A stretch of DNA of 64,000 nucleotides from an uncultured Lachnospiraceae bacterium (GCA_947630485.1 CANRHU010000003.1:1-64000), one strand, 5' to 3'; positions 1 to 9,463 are shown, counted from the first letter of the stretch. A program made the numbers and translations. The notes: generated by a model from the sequence alone, not told the origin.

Positions 1-116
1 TGTGGATAACATAAATTTTATTTTCAGAATCTTGCACAATAAAATTTAGAGCCTTAATGGGATGTGTGAACAGTAACCCGGCAGAAAGAATGAAATGGGA
101 AAAGGGAATAATTTTC

Positions 117-145
117 TTGACAAGACGCCTGCTACTGTCTATAAT
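117..145 (+). promoter_or_regulatory. Sigma-A promoter of the ileS T-box transcript
   Basis: TTGACA at 117-122, a 17-nt spacer and TATAAT at 140-145 are a perfect consensus vegetative promoter. Transcription should start near 152, just ahead of the T-box leader. Confidence 0.9.
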
Positions 146-151
146 GGGAAA

Positions 152-438
152 GAAATATTCAAATCCGAAAGACGCAGACGGAGACAGTAGCCCTGTGGGA
201 GAATCACAGCGAGCCGGTGAAGGTGCGAGGCCGGTATCAGTAGCGCAGGAAGCGAAAATCCCTCCCGAGTCGCAGACTGAAGGAGCGGCCGGCGCCAACA
301 GGCGCAGCGGACGGCATTTGGTAAGTCACGCCGGGTTCCACCGTTATATGGAAGCATATGTCAGTATGGTAATAGGTGGTACAACGAAGTACGTTTCGGC
401 CTTCGTCCTCATTTCCGGGGATGAAGGCTTAGTTTTTT
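152..438 (+). ncRNA. T-box leader (tRNA-Ile sensing) upstream of ileS
   Basis: The region between the promoter and ileS has the hallmarks of a T-box riboswitch. The T-box sequence AGGTGGTACAACG lies at 374-386. It is followed by a terminator stem (399-408 pairing with 419-428, one G-U pair) and a T run at 433-438. A likely Ile specifier ATC is at 258-260, in the usual context between GAA-rich sequence and GAGT. T-box leaders read the charging state of the cognate tRNA and allow read-through when tRNA is uncharged, so ileS expression should rise on isoleucine limitation. The specifier assignment is a reading of the sequence, not a fold calculation. Confidence 0.87.
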
Positions 439-516
439 CATTGTCTGAACATGCCGCGCGGCCGGATGGCAGGGTGCCGGCATGAGCCGCTCAGTTACCA
501 GTTTGGAGGTTGAGAG

Positions 517-3500
517 ATGCCAAAGTATGCGAAAGTCTCCACAGATCTGAAATTTGTGGAGCGCGAGAAGGAAGTGGAGAAGTTCTGGAAGGATCAGGAC
601 ATCTTCGAGAAGAGCATGAAGGTGCGGGAAGGCTGCCCGACTTACACCTTCTATGACGGGCCGCCCACGGCCAACGGCAAACCCCACATCGGTCATGTAG
701 AGACCCGCGTGATCAAGGACATGATCCCGCGCTACCGGACCATGAAGGGGTATATGGTTCCCCGCAAGGCCGGCTGGGACACCCACGGACTCCCGGTGGA
801 GATCGAGGTGGAAAAGCTTCTGGGGTTAAACGGCAAGGATCAGATCGAGGAGTACGGCCTTGAGCCGTTCATTGACAAATGTAAGGAGAGCGTCTGGAAA
901 TACAAGGGCATGTGGGAGGATTTCTCCGGGACGGTCGGTTTCTGGGCGGATATGGATAATCCTTACGTCACCTATCATGACGACTACATCGAGTCCGAGT
1001 GGTGGGCCCTTAAGACCATCTGGGACAAGGGCCTTTTGTACAAGGGCTTTAAGATTGTGCCCTACTGCCCGCGGTGCGGCACCCCGCTGTCCACGGCGGA
1101 GGTAGCCCAGGGCTACAAGGATATCAAGGAGCGTTCCGCGATCGCCCGCTTTAAGGTGAAGGGCGAGGACGCGTACATCTTAGCATGGACCACCACGCCC
1201 TGGACGCTGCCCAGCAACGTGGCCCTGTGTGTAAACCCGGTGGAAACCTATGCCAAGGTGAAGGCCGCTGACGGTTATACCTATTATATGGCCCAGGCGC
1301 TTCTGGACACGGTTCTCGGAAAGCTGGCCGGGAAGGCCGCTGACGGAGCCGCGGCCGGAAAGGAAGGCGATGGTTCCGCAGCCGGGTCACACGCTGCCGC
1401 GCCTGCCTACGAGGTTCTTGAGACTTACACCGGCAAGGAACTGGAATACAAAGAATACGAGCCGCTCTTTGACTGTGCGGTGGAAACCTGCGCAAAGCAG
1501 AATAAGAAGGCGTTCTATGTCGTCTGCGATACTTACGTCACCCTGACCGACGGCACCGGCGTGGTCCATATCGCCCCGGCGTTCGGCGAGGACGACGCCA
1601 AGGTAGGCCGCGTCTACGACCTGCCCTTCGTCCAGTTGGTGGACGCCAAAGGCGAGATGACGTCGGAGATGCCTTACGCAGGCGTATTCGTGAAGAAGGC
1701 CGATCCCATGGTTCTGCGCGACCTGGACGCGAAGGGCCTGCTTTTCGACGCGCCCAAATTCGAGCACAGCTATCCGCACTGCTGGAGATGCGACACGCCG
1801 CTCATCTATTACGCCCGCGAGTCCTGGTACATCAAGGAGACCGCGGTCCGTGACGACCTGATCCGCAACAACAACACGGTCAACTGGATCCCGGATTCCA
1901 TCGGCAAGGGCCGTTTCGGCAATTGGCTGGAGAACATCCAGGACTGGGCCATCTCCCGCAACCGCTACTGGGGCACTCCGCTTAACATCTGGGAGTGCGA
2001 GTGCGGTTATCAGCACAGCGTGGGAAGCCGCAGGGAGCTGGCGGAGCTGAGCGGAGACCCGAACGCGGCGAAGGTAGAGCTTCACCGCCCCTATATCGAC
2101 GAGGTAACCTTCCCCTGCCCGAAGTGCGGAAAGACCATGCACCGGGTGCCGGAGGTTATCGACTGCTGGTTCGATTCCGGCGCTATGCCCTTCGCCCAGC
2201 ATCATTATCCCTTTGAAAATAAGGAGCTTTTCGAGCAGCAGTTTCCGGCCCAGTTCATCTCCGAGGCCGTGGATCAGACCAGAGGGTGGTTCCACTCCCT
2301 GATGGCCGAGTCCACCTTGCTGTTCAATCAGTCCCCTTATGAAAATGTTATCGTTCTGGGCCATGTGCAGGACGAGAACGGCCAGAAGATGAGCAAGTCC
2401 AAGGGCAACGCCGTGGATCCCTTCGACGCGCTTGAGACCTACGGCGCCGACGCAATCCGGTGGTATTTCTATACCAGCGGCGCTCCGTGGCTGCCCAAGC
2501 GGTTCTCCGGCAAGGCCGTGACCGAGGGCCAGCGCAAGTTCATGGGCACCCTTTGGAACACCTATGCCTTCTTCGTGCTGTACGCGAATATTGACGAATT
2601 TGACGCGACGAAATATACGCTGGATTATGAGAAACTGCCTGTCATGGACAGATGGATTCTTTCCCGCATGAATACAATGGTAAAGGATGTGGATGAGAAT
2701 CTGGATCAGTACCGGGTGCCGGAGGCGGCCAGGGCGCTGGAGGACTTCGTGGACGATCTGAGCAACTGGTATGTCCGCCGCAGCCGCGAGCGTTTCTGGG
2801 CCAAGGGCATGGAGCAGGATAAGATCAACGCCTATATGACCCTGTACACGGCCCTGGTGACCGTCAGCAAGGCGGCGGCCCCGATGATTCCGTTCATGAC
2901 CGAGGCCATCTACCAGAATCTGGTGAGAAGCATCGATCCAAACGCGCCGGAGAGCATCCATCTTTGCGATTTCCCGGCAGTGGAGGAGAGCCATATCGAC
3001 AGGCAGCTGGAGTCCGACATGGCGGAGGTGCTCCATGTGGTCGTCATGGGCCGCGCGGCCCGCAATACGGCCAACTTAAAGAACCGCCAGCCGCTTGCGC
3101 AGATGTTTGTGAAGGCGGATCACGCCCTCTCGGATTTCTATGTGGAGATCATCGAGGATGAGCTGAACGTGAAGAAAGCGGTGTTCGCGGACGACGTGCG
3201 CGAATTTACGACCTATACGTTTAAGCCCCAGCTTAAGACGGTGGGCCCGAAATACGGCAAGCAGCTCGGCAGCATCCGCAAGGCGCTCTCCGAAGTAGAC
3301 GGCAATGAAGCCATGGATACGCTTCAGAGCACCGGCGCGCTGACCTTCGATTTCGGCAGCGGCCCGGTAGTGCTTAAGGAAGAGGATCTGCTGATCGACA
3401 TGTCCCAGAAGCCCGGTTATGTGACTGAGGCGGACAGCGCGGTCACCGTGGTTCTGGACGCCAATCTGACGCCGGAGCTGGTGGAAGAGGGCTTCGTGCG

Positions 3501-3735
3501 CGAGCTGGTCAGCAAGATCCAGACCATGCGCAAGGAGGCCGGTTTCGAGGTTATGGATCACATCACGGTCTACGAGCAGGGCAATGAGAACATTTCCCGG
3601 ATCTTCGCGGGACACGCGGACGAGATCAAATCGGAGGTGCTGGCGGAGGAGATTGTGTCCGGCCGGACAGACGGTTATACGAAAGAATGGAATATCAACG
3701 GCGAGCAGGTTACGCTCGGCGTGAAGAAAATCTGA
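517..3735 (+). CDS. ileS: Isoleucyl-tRNA synthetase
   Basis: Class I aminoacyl-tRNA synthetase that charges tRNA-Ile in the cytoplasm. The HIGH signature is at residues 57-60 (PHIGH) and KMSKS at about 624-628; a CPRCG zinc-type motif is near residue 185. At 1072 aa it is about 150 aa longer than the Bacillus/E. coli type and fits the longer eukaryote-like IleRS type 2 found in many Clostridia; the HIGH motif is canonical. An unusual Ala/Gly-rich low-complexity stretch sits at about residues 268-296, within the region expected to hold the editing (CP1) domain. The start ATG 517 has GGAGGT at 505-510. The gene is preceded by its T-box leader and appears monocistronic. Confidence 0.97.
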   Translation: MPKYAKVSTDLKFVEREKEVEKFWKDQDIFEKSMKVREGCPTYTFYDGPPTANGKPHIGHVETRVIKDMIPRYRTMKGYMVPRKAGWDTHGLPVEIEVEKLLGLNGKDQIEEYGLEPFIDKCKESVWKYKGMWEDFSGTVGFWADMDNPYVTYHDDYIESEWWALKTIWDKGLLYKGFKIVPYCPRCGTPLSTAEVAQGYKDIKERSAIARFKVKGEDAYILAWTTTPWTLPSNVALCVNPVETYAKVKAADGYTYYMAQALLDTVLGKLAGKAADGAAAGKEGDGSAAGSHAAAPAYEVLETYTGKELEYKEYEPLFDCAVETCAKQNKKAFYVVCDTYVTLTDGTGVVHIAPAFGEDDAKVGRVYDLPFVQLVDAKGEMTSEMPYAGVFVKKADPMVLRDLDAKGLLFDAPKFEHSYPHCWRCDTPLIYYARESWYIKETAVRDDLIRNNNTVNWIPDSIGKGRFGNWLENIQDWAISRNRYWGTPLNIWECECGYQHSVGSRRELAELSGDPNAAKVELHRPYIDEVTFPCPKCGKTMHRVPEVIDCWFDSGAMPFAQHHYPFENKELFEQQFPAQFISEAVDQTRGWFHSLMAESTLLFNQSPYENVIVLGHVQDENGQKMSKSKGNAVDPFDALETYGADAIRWYFYTSGAPWLPKRFSGKAVTEGQRKFMGTLWNTYAFFVLYANIDEFDATKYTLDYEKLPVMDRWILSRMNTMVKDVDENLDQYRVPEAARALEDFVDDLSNWYVRRSRERFWAKGMEQDKINAYMTLYTALVTVSKAAAPMIPFMTEAIYQNLVRSIDPNAPESIHLCDFPAVEESHIDRQLESDMAEVLHVVVMGRAARNTANLKNRQPLAQMFVKADHALSDFYVEIIEDELNVKKAVFADDVREFTTYTFKPQLKTVGPKYGKQLGSIRKALSEVDGNEAMDTLQSTGALTFDFGSGPVVLKEEDLLIDMSQKPGYVTEADSAVTVVLDANLTPELVEEGFVRELVSKIQTMRKEAGFEVMDHITVYEQGNENISRIFAGHADEIKSEVLAEEIVSGRTDGYTKEWNINGEQVTLGVKKI

Positions 3736-3747
3736 GCAATCGCAGTA

Positions 3748-3784
3748 CCGCGGACAGCCCTGTTTCCATGCGCGTTGTCCGCGG
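3748..3784. terminator. Hairpin after ileS
   Basis: A perfect 9-bp inverted repeat (CCGCGGACA / TGTCCGCGG) with a 19-nt loop lies 12 bp after the ileS stop. There is no T run, so it may protect the 3' end rather than terminate efficiently. Confidence 0.4.
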
Positions 3785-3905
3785 AAAAGGGAAAGTAAAT
3801 TCCGGGGTTCGGGCGGCGGAGACGCCGCCTGAGTATGAGACGGAAGAGTGACCGAGAAAACTACTGATATTGCATCATTATTGGCAGAGGAGAGAGCATG
3901 CAGGT

Positions 3906-6362
3906 ATGAACACGAAATTTGACAAGGAAGAATTTAAGCAGGCGATGAGTTATACGCTGAAGAGTAAGTACCGCAAGAAGCTGGAGGACTCGACGCCGCA
4001 GGAGATTTTCCAGGCGGTGGCCTACGCGGTGAAGGATATCATCGTGGATCAGTGGATCGCCACCCACAAGCAGTACGACAAGCAGGACGCGAAGCTGGTT
4101 TACTATATGTCCATGGAATTTCTGATGGGCCGCGCCCTGGGCAACAACATGATCAACCTGATGGCTTACGATGAGATCAAAGAGGCGCTTGAGGAAATGG
4201 GCCTGGATCTGAACGTGATCGAGGATCAGGAGCCGGACGCGGCGCTTGGCAACGGCGGCCTTGGCCGTCTGGCCGCGTGTTTTCTGGATTCCCTGGCGAC
4301 CCTGGGCTATCCGGCCTACGGCTGCGGCATCCGCTACCGCTACGGCATGTTCCGCCAGAAGATTGAGAACGGCTACCAGGTGGAAGTCCCCGACGAGTGG
4401 CTGGCGGACGGCAATCCCTTCGAGGTGCGCCGCTCCGAGTATTCCACCGAGGTCAAGTTCGGCGGCTATGTGGAAGAGATCTGGGAGGGCGGACGCCAGC
4501 ACTTCATCCAGAGAGGTTACCAGTCGGTTATGGCGGTTCCCTACGATCTTCCCATCGTAGGCTACGGCAACAATGTGGTGAACACCCTGCGGATCTGGGA
4601 TGCCCAGCCCATCAACCTGTTTAACCTGGACTCCTTCGACAAGGGCGATTACCAGAAGGCGGTGGAGCAGGAGAACCTGGCCAAGAACATCTGCGAGGTT
4701 CTTTATCCCAACGACAACCACATCGCGGGCAAGGAGCTGCGCCTGAAACAGCAGTATTTCTTCATTTCCGCCAGCGTCCAGAGAGCGGTGAAGAAGTACA
4801 AGATGCACCACGGCGACATGCGCCGCTTCCATGAGAAGAATTCCTTCCAGTTAAACGACACCCATCCGACCGTGGCGGTGCCGGAGCTGATGCGTATCCT
4901 GATCGACGAGGAAGGTTTAACCTGGGACGAGGCCTGGGAGGTTACGACCAAGACCTGCGCTTACACCAACCATACGATCATGAGTGAGGCCCTGGAGAAA
5001 TGGCCCATCGACCTGTTCAAGCGCCTGCTTCCCAGAGTGTACCAGATTGTGGATGAGATCAACCGCCGCTTTGTGGAGCAGATCCGCCGGATGTATCCGG
5101 GCAACGAGAGCAAGGTTGCCAATATGGCCATCCTCTATAACGGCCAGGTGCGCATGGCCTATATGGCGATCGCCGGCAGCTTCTCCGTCAACGGCGTGGC
5201 GCAGCTCCATACCGAGATTTTAAAGCATCAGGAGCTTAAGGATTTCTACGAGATGACCCCGTGGAAGTTCAACAATAAGACCAACGGCATCACCCAGAGA
5301 CGTTTCCTGCTTCACGGCAACCCATTGCTTGCGAAATGGGTTACCGAGAAGATCGGAACCGACGCCTGGATCACGGATCTGCCGAAGATCGAGGGATTGG
5401 CGAAGTTCGCCGAGGATCCGCAGGCCCAGAAGGAGTTCAACGAGATCAAGTATCAGAACAAGCTCCGCCTGGCGAAATACATTAAGGAAAACAACGGTAT
5501 CGACGTGGATCCCAATTCCATCTTCGACGTGCAGGTGAAGCGTCTCCATGAGTACAAGAGGCAGCTCCTCAATATCCTTCACGTGATGTATCTGTACAGC
5601 AGGCTGAAGGATGACCCGAACCTGGATATGGTTCCGAGGACATTCATCTTCGGCGCCAAGGCGGCGGCCGGCTATAAGAGAGCGAAGCTGACCATCAAGC
5701 TGATCAACTCCGTGGCCGAGGTGGTCAACAACGACCCGTCGATCCAGGGCAAGATCAAGGTGGTTTTCATCGAGGAATACCGCGTCAGCAACGCGGAGAT
5801 CATTTTTGCTGCTGCGGACGTCAGCGAGCAGATCTCCACGGCCAGCAAGGAGGCCAGCGGCACCGGCAACATGAAGTTCATGTTAAACGGCGCGCTGACT
5901 CTGGGAACCATGGACGGCGCCAATGTGGAGATCGTCGAGGAGGTCGGCATCGAGAACGCCTTTATCTTCGGTATGTCGGCGGACGAGGTCATCAGCTACG
6001 AGAAGAACGGCGGTTACTATCCGATGGATATCTTCAACAACGACCCCACGATCCGCCGGATCCTGATGCAGCTGATCAACGGTTACTTCGCGCCGCAGAA
6101 TCCGGAACTGTTCCGGGATATCTACGACTCGCTTTTGAACACCAAGTCCAGCGACCGCGCGGATACATATTTCATCCTGAAGGACTTCTGGTCCTACACC
6201 GACGCCCAGCGCCGGATCGACCAGGCGTACCGTAATCGGGAGTGGTGGACGAAGGCAGCAATCCTGAACGTGGCCCACTCCGGCAAGTTCTCCTCCGACC
6301 GCACCATCGAGGAGTACGTGAAGGATATCTGGCATCTGGATAGGATTACCGTGGAGATGTAG
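3906..6362 (+). CDS. glgP: Glycogen/maltodextrin phosphorylase
   Basis: GT35 family enzyme that releases glucose-1-phosphate from alpha-1,4-glucan ends using phosphate and pyridoxal phosphate. The PLP-lysine motif EASGTGNMKF places the cofactor lysine at about residue 657, followed by the family signature LNGALTLGTMDGANVEI. The 818-aa length is normal for the family. ATG 3906 is preferred because AGAGGAGAG lies at 3886-3894; an upstream in-frame extension to 3870 lacks a ribosome site. It stands alone between ileS and spoIID with no other glycogen genes in the window. Confidence 0.95.
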   Translation: MNTKFDKEEFKQAMSYTLKSKYRKKLEDSTPQEIFQAVAYAVKDIIVDQWIATHKQYDKQDAKLVYYMSMEFLMGRALGNNMINLMAYDEIKEALEEMGLDLNVIEDQEPDAALGNGGLGRLAACFLDSLATLGYPAYGCGIRYRYGMFRQKIENGYQVEVPDEWLADGNPFEVRRSEYSTEVKFGGYVEEIWEGGRQHFIQRGYQSVMAVPYDLPIVGYGNNVVNTLRIWDAQPINLFNLDSFDKGDYQKAVEQENLAKNICEVLYPNDNHIAGKELRLKQQYFFISASVQRAVKKYKMHHGDMRRFHEKNSFQLNDTHPTVAVPELMRILIDEEGLTWDEAWEVTTKTCAYTNHTIMSEALEKWPIDLFKRLLPRVYQIVDEINRRFVEQIRRMYPGNESKVANMAILYNGQVRMAYMAIAGSFSVNGVAQLHTEILKHQELKDFYEMTPWKFNNKTNGITQRRFLLHGNPLLAKWVTEKIGTDAWITDLPKIEGLAKFAEDPQAQKEFNEIKYQNKLRLAKYIKENNGIDVDPNSIFDVQVKRLHEYKRQLLNILHVMYLYSRLKDDPNLDMVPRTFIFGAKAAAGYKRAKLTIKLINSVAEVVNNDPSIQGKIKVVFIEEYRVSNAEIIFAAADVSEQISTASKEASGTGNMKFMLNGALTLGTMDGANVEIVEEVGIENAFIFGMSADEVISYEKNGGYYPMDIFNNDPTIRRILMQLINGYFAPQNPELFRDIYDSLLNTKSSDRADTYFILKDFWSYTDAQRRIDQAYRNREWWTKAAILNVAHSGKFSSDRTIEEYVKDIWHLDRITVEM

Positions 6363-6449
6363 AACTTTGCGTGAAAATATTTTTCCGCATGTCTGAAAGA
6401 CACTATCCCCTGCATAAACTGCATTAGCAATTTATGGAGGGGATTTTTG

Positions 6450-7424
6450 ATGCCTGTCTCGCTGCAAGGACGCTTTCGCCGTGCCCGCGCTTTTTTGCTG
6501 GCGGGAAGCGCGGCGCTTCTTCTGCCGTATGCGGCCACATTGGCTCTGAGCGGTCACATCATCGATCTGACGGAAACGGAACCGTCCGCGGGCGGACGAC
6601 GCGTTTACGTGGACGGCAGGCAGGGCTATGTGGACGCCGAGGAGTATCTGATCGGCGTGCTGGCCCGCCAGATACCGATGGACTATGAGCCGGAGGCCCT
6701 CAAGGCGCAGGCGATTGCCGCGCGTACCTGGCTCTGGCGCCAGATGGACGGCGCCGGCCAGATCGCCGTCTCCGCGTCGGATACGGAGTATTTGACGGAG
6801 GCGGGGATGGAGGAGCTGTGGGGGGAGGCAAATTTTGTAGCGTATTATGAGAAGGCCCGCGGGGCCGTCGAGGAGACGGCAGGGCAGGTGATTCTCTGCG
6901 ACGGGCAGCTGATCGAGCCCCTGTTCCACCGCGCCAGCGCCGGCCGGACCCGCGACGGAGACTCGGCCCACCCGTACCTGCAGTCCGTGGACAGCGGATA
7001 TGATATCGAGGCAGAGGACTATCTGACGGTAAAGGAATGGACGCCGGAGGAATTTGAGGCCCTTGTGAACGGAGACCGGAACGGGGACACCGCGGAAAGC
7101 AGAGACAACGGGGGTATCGCGGGCGGCGGCCGGCTTTCGGATACGCTCCAGCTGGTCTCGCAGGACTCAGCCGGCTATGTCGCCGAATATCAGATCGGAA
7201 GCCACGTTTATACCGGGGACGAGGTACGCCAGATGCTGTCGCTTCCGTCTTCCGCGTTTACGCTTAAGAAGCATGAAGAAAATATTCAGGCCGTCTGCCG
7301 GGGACAGGGCCACGGTCTGGGGCTGAGTCAATACGGCGCCCAGCATCTGGCCTTGGAAGGATGGAGCGCGGCGGAAATTCTGAGCTATTATTATCATGGA
7401 ACAGCGATCGGTTCTGCTGAATAA
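6450..7424 (+). CDS. spoIID: SpoIID-type sporulation lytic transglycosylase
   Basis: SpoIID/LytB family protein. SpoIID is a membrane-anchored glycan-strand hydrolase of the engulfment machinery in the mother cell. A signal-anchor segment spans residues 12-32. The family core includes YLIGVLARQIPMDYEPEALK, then ALKAQAIAARTWL, and the C-terminal GHGLGLSQYGAQ signature. Length of 325 aa is typical. ATG 6450 follows GGAGG at 6436-6440. The next gene is the SpoIIQ-like partner, the arrangement known in Clostridia. LytB-like proteins share the domain, but the neighbour supports SpoIID. Confidence 0.87.
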   Translation: MPVSLQGRFRRARAFLLAGSAALLLPYAATLALSGHIIDLTETEPSAGGRRVYVDGRQGYVDAEEYLIGVLARQIPMDYEPEALKAQAIAARTWLWRQMDGAGQIAVSASDTEYLTEAGMEELWGEANFVAYYEKARGAVEETAGQVILCDGQLIEPLFHRASAGRTRDGDSAHPYLQSVDSGYDIEAEDYLTVKEWTPEEFEALVNGDRNGDTAESRDNGGIAGGGRLSDTLQLVSQDSAGYVAEYQIGSHVYTGDEVRQMLSLPSSAFTLKKHEENIQAVCRGQGHGLGLSQYGAQHLALEGWSAAEILSYYYHGTAIGSAE

Positions 7425-7549
7425 AAGACGCGGAACCGGCCGCTTTCTTTTTTGCCGTCCGGCCGCGGTCCCTCTCTGCGCCGAAAATATTTCCGAAACC
7501 CATGAATAACTCCTTCACCTCTGGCAAAACTACTACCGAGGTGATAAGA

Positions 7550-8347
7550 ATGAAAGAGAAAATGAATCAACTGTTTAAAGACAAGCTCTTCCTTGTCATG
7601 CTGGTGCTGGGCCTGCTGACTATTGTTGCCGCGGCAGGCGTCGTCACCATTCAGCGGGGAAATCTGCCGGGGGAGGAGAATCCGTACATCCAGATGGAGG
7701 ATTCCGGCGCGCTGATTGCGGAGGAGAATCCCGGGGCGTCCCAAACGCAGGTGGCCGGGAGATCCGACGCCGAGACGAAACCGCAGACCGAAACCGTCCC
7801 TGCTTCGGAGCATCCGTCCTCCGCGGCCGACAGGGAGACGCGGGCGTATGCCGCGGCTCAGCCCGAGGCAGCGGAGACCAAGGCCGCTCCGGCCGGAACC
7901 GGCGTGGAGGCGGCGACTCCGTTGGTTCTTGATTTTTCTGACGCCAGCCGCCTGGCCTGGCCCGTCCGCGGCAATGTCCTGCTGGATTACAGTATGGATT
8001 CCACGATCTATTTCCCGACGCTGGCGCAGTATCAGTGCAATCCCGCCGTGATCATACAGGCGGAGGTCAGCGACCCGGTCGCGGTTCCCGCAAGCGCCCG
8101 CGTCGCGGCCCTGGGAGCGAATGAGGAGATCGGCAGCTACGTCATGCTGGATCTGGGAAATGATTACGTGGCGACCTGCGGTCAGCTGAAGGAGATTCAG
8201 GTGGTGGAAAATGAGTATCTGGAGGCAGGGCAGATCCTGGGCTATGTGGCGGAGCCTACAAAGTATTATTCCATTGAGGGAAGCAACGTATACTTTGAGC
8301 TGCGCCATAACGGAGAGCCTGTGGATCCGCTGGATTATTTTGAATAA
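7550..8347 (+). CDS. spoIIQ: SpoIIQ-like M23-fold protein lacking zinc ligands
   Basis: Membrane protein with a short cytoplasmic start, one transmembrane segment at about residues 11-30, a Pro/Ala/Glu-rich linker and a C-terminal LytM/M23-like fold ending in YFELRHNGEPVDPLDYFE. The sites where active M23 peptidases carry their zinc ligands do not have them: the HxxxD region reads YQCNPAVII, the YAHL position reads TCGQL, and the HxH position reads NVYFEL. It is therefore probably structural. SpoIIQ is the forespore partner in the channel that joins forespore and mother cell during engulfment. ATG 7550 has GAGGTGA at 7538-7544. The position after spoIID supports the assignment. Confidence 0.8.
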   Translation: MKEKMNQLFKDKLFLVMLVLGLLTIVAAAGVVTIQRGNLPGEENPYIQMEDSGALIAEENPGASQTQVAGRSDAETKPQTETVPASEHPSSAADRETRAYAAAQPEAAETKAAPAGTGVEAATPLVLDFSDASRLAWPVRGNVLLDYSMDSTIYFPTLAQYQCNPAVIIQAEVSDPVAVPASARVAALGANEEIGSYVMLDLGNDYVATCGQLKEIQVVENEYLEAGQILGYVAEPTKYYSIEGSNVYFELRHNGEPVDPLDYFE

Positions 8348-8363
8348 TTTTCCCCGGAAAGAG

Positions 8364-8409
8364 GGCAGGTTTCCGCGTGTGCGGCCGGCAGCGCGGGAAC
8401 CTGCCTTTT
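8364..8409 (+). terminator. Terminator of the spoIID-spoIIQ unit
   Basis: A 14-bp stem (8364-8377 with 8392-8405, one G-U pair) followed by TTTT at 8406-8409, 17 bp after the spoIIQ stop. Confidence 0.85.
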
Positions 8410-8413
8410 GCTC

Positions 8414-8491
8414 GTATTTCCATGCGGGCAGAGTACCAGTGACGCTCTGCTGTATTTCCATGCAGAAAGGGGCGCCGGTGGCGCTTTGTTT
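8414..8491. repeat. Tandem pair of 38-bp dispersed palindromic repeats (locus 1)
   Basis: Two units begin with GTATTTCCATGC at 8414 and 8452, each carrying a small palindromic core (for example GCAGAG...CTCTGC at 8428-8450). The same 38-bp unit recurs as a tandem pair at 56229 and 56267, after the tRNA-Pro gene. The rest of 8492-8593 shows no gene. Confidence 0.75.
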
Positions 8492-8593
8492 GTATTACGC
8501 TCAGGTCTTACCCTTAATAAAAATATAAGAAATTGTTCACACCGCATTCAGAGTCAGGTGATATGATATTTTTGAAAACGACAGGCAGTGACG

Positions 8594-8628
8594 CGCGAAA
8601 AGCGCGGCCTCCTTCCGCGCTTTTCGCG
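8594..8628. repeat. Perfect 14-bp hairpin upstream of the CBS-domain gene
   Basis: CGCGAAAAGCGCGG at 8594-8607 pairs exactly with 8615-8628 across a 7-nt loop, 40 bp ahead of the next start codon. No T run follows, so a role in leader-RNA stability or attenuation is a guess. Confidence 0.6.
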
Positions 8629-8668
8629 GAAGGGCTGTCTTTCAAGAAAACCGGTATGGGGGTACATA

Positions 8669-9205
8669 ATGAATATCTTATTTTTTCTGACACCGAAGAG
8701 CGAAGTCGCGTTCATCTATGACGATGAATCCTTAAGACAGGCCCTGGAGAAGATGGAGAACCGAAAATTTACCGCGGTTCCGGTTCTGAACCGCCGCGGC
8801 GGCTACGTGGGCTCGATTACAGAGGGAGATATGCTCTGGGGCATCAAGAATCAGTATAACCTAAGCCTTAAGAATGCGGAGCATATCCGTGTCTCCTCGA
8901 TTCCGCGCAGGATGGATTACCGGCCGGTCCGCGTGGATGCGACGATGGAGGACCTGATCGACAAGGCCCTGAATCAGAATTTTGTCCCCGTTGTGGACGA
9001 CCAGGAGAATTTCATCGGGATCATCCGGCGCAGGGATATCATCCGCTACTGCTACAACAAGCTGATGAGCCATGAGCTGGAGCTTCACAGCGAGAGAAGA
9101 ACGGACAACGGCGAGTGGAAGGTCATTGCCGTAAACACAAGGGAGGAGAAGGAACCGGACGCGGAGACAGAAGAAAAGTCCGCGGCCTGCCGCTTGGAGG
9201 CCTGA
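8669..9205 (+). CDS. Tandem CBS-domain protein
   Basis: Small 178-aa cytoplasmic protein made of two CBS motifs, which usually bind adenine nucleotides and act as energy or ligand sensors. The first runs through FTAVPVLNRRGGYVGSITEGD and the second through FVPVVDDQENFIGIIRRRDI. A charged C-terminal tail of about 40 residues follows with no recognisable domain. The start ATG 8669 has GGGGGTA at 8658-8664; upstream reading-frame extension to 8588 runs through the hairpin and is unlikely. It ends in a strong terminator. Its target is not evident from the neighbours. Confidence 0.8.
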   Translation: MNILFFLTPKSEVAFIYDDESLRQALEKMENRKFTAVPVLNRRGGYVGSITEGDMLWGIKNQYNLSLKNAEHIRVSSIPRRMDYRPVRVDATMEDLIDKALNQNFVPVVDDQENFIGIIRRRDIIRYCYNKLMSHELELHSERRTDNGEWKVIAVNTREEKEPDAETEEKSAACRLEA

Positions 9206-9255
9206 GCGCAGGCCGGGCGGCGGGGGGAGAGAAAATTTTATATGATTATCTGACG

Positions 9256-9281
9256 AAGAATCCGCCGCGGGCGGATTCTTT
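9256..9281 (+). terminator. Terminator of the CBS-domain gene
   Basis: AAGAATCCGCC at 9256-9266 pairs perfectly with 9270-9280 across a 3-nt loop and runs into TTT. The right arm is also the first unit of the tandem repeat that follows. Confidence 0.7.
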
Positions 9282-9383
9282 GCGTGAAGAGGATTGCCGC
9301 GGCAAGATGGATTTTTTGCGTGAGAGGGACTGCCGCGGCGGGGGGATTCTTTGCGTGGAAATGATGCCGCGGCGGGGCGGATT
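9273..9383. repeat. About 36-bp tandem repeat upstream of cotJ
   Basis: GGATTCTTTGCGTG-type units start at 9273, 9309 and 9344, with a partial copy at 9379. Each is followed by a GCCGCGGC block. The repeat fills the space between the CBS gene terminator and the cotJ promoter region. Confidence 0.75.
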
Positions 9384-9463
9384 CTCCGTCTGCCGCTCAC
9401 GAAACGGCCGTCTTTTCATAGACTACTACTATCAGGAATTCATTGAGAGGAGTAGTCATATCT

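Noticed and set aside
57..485. 142-codon frame before ileS
   Set aside because: It lies within the promoter and T-box leader, including the terminator hairpin, and has no ribosome site or family likeness.
1387..3036. 549-codon minus-strand frame opposite ileS
   Set aside because: It is the antisense shadow of a high-GC gene; similar long shadows lie opposite the peptidase (57236-58798), kinase (60150-62021) and integrase (10437-11576) genes.
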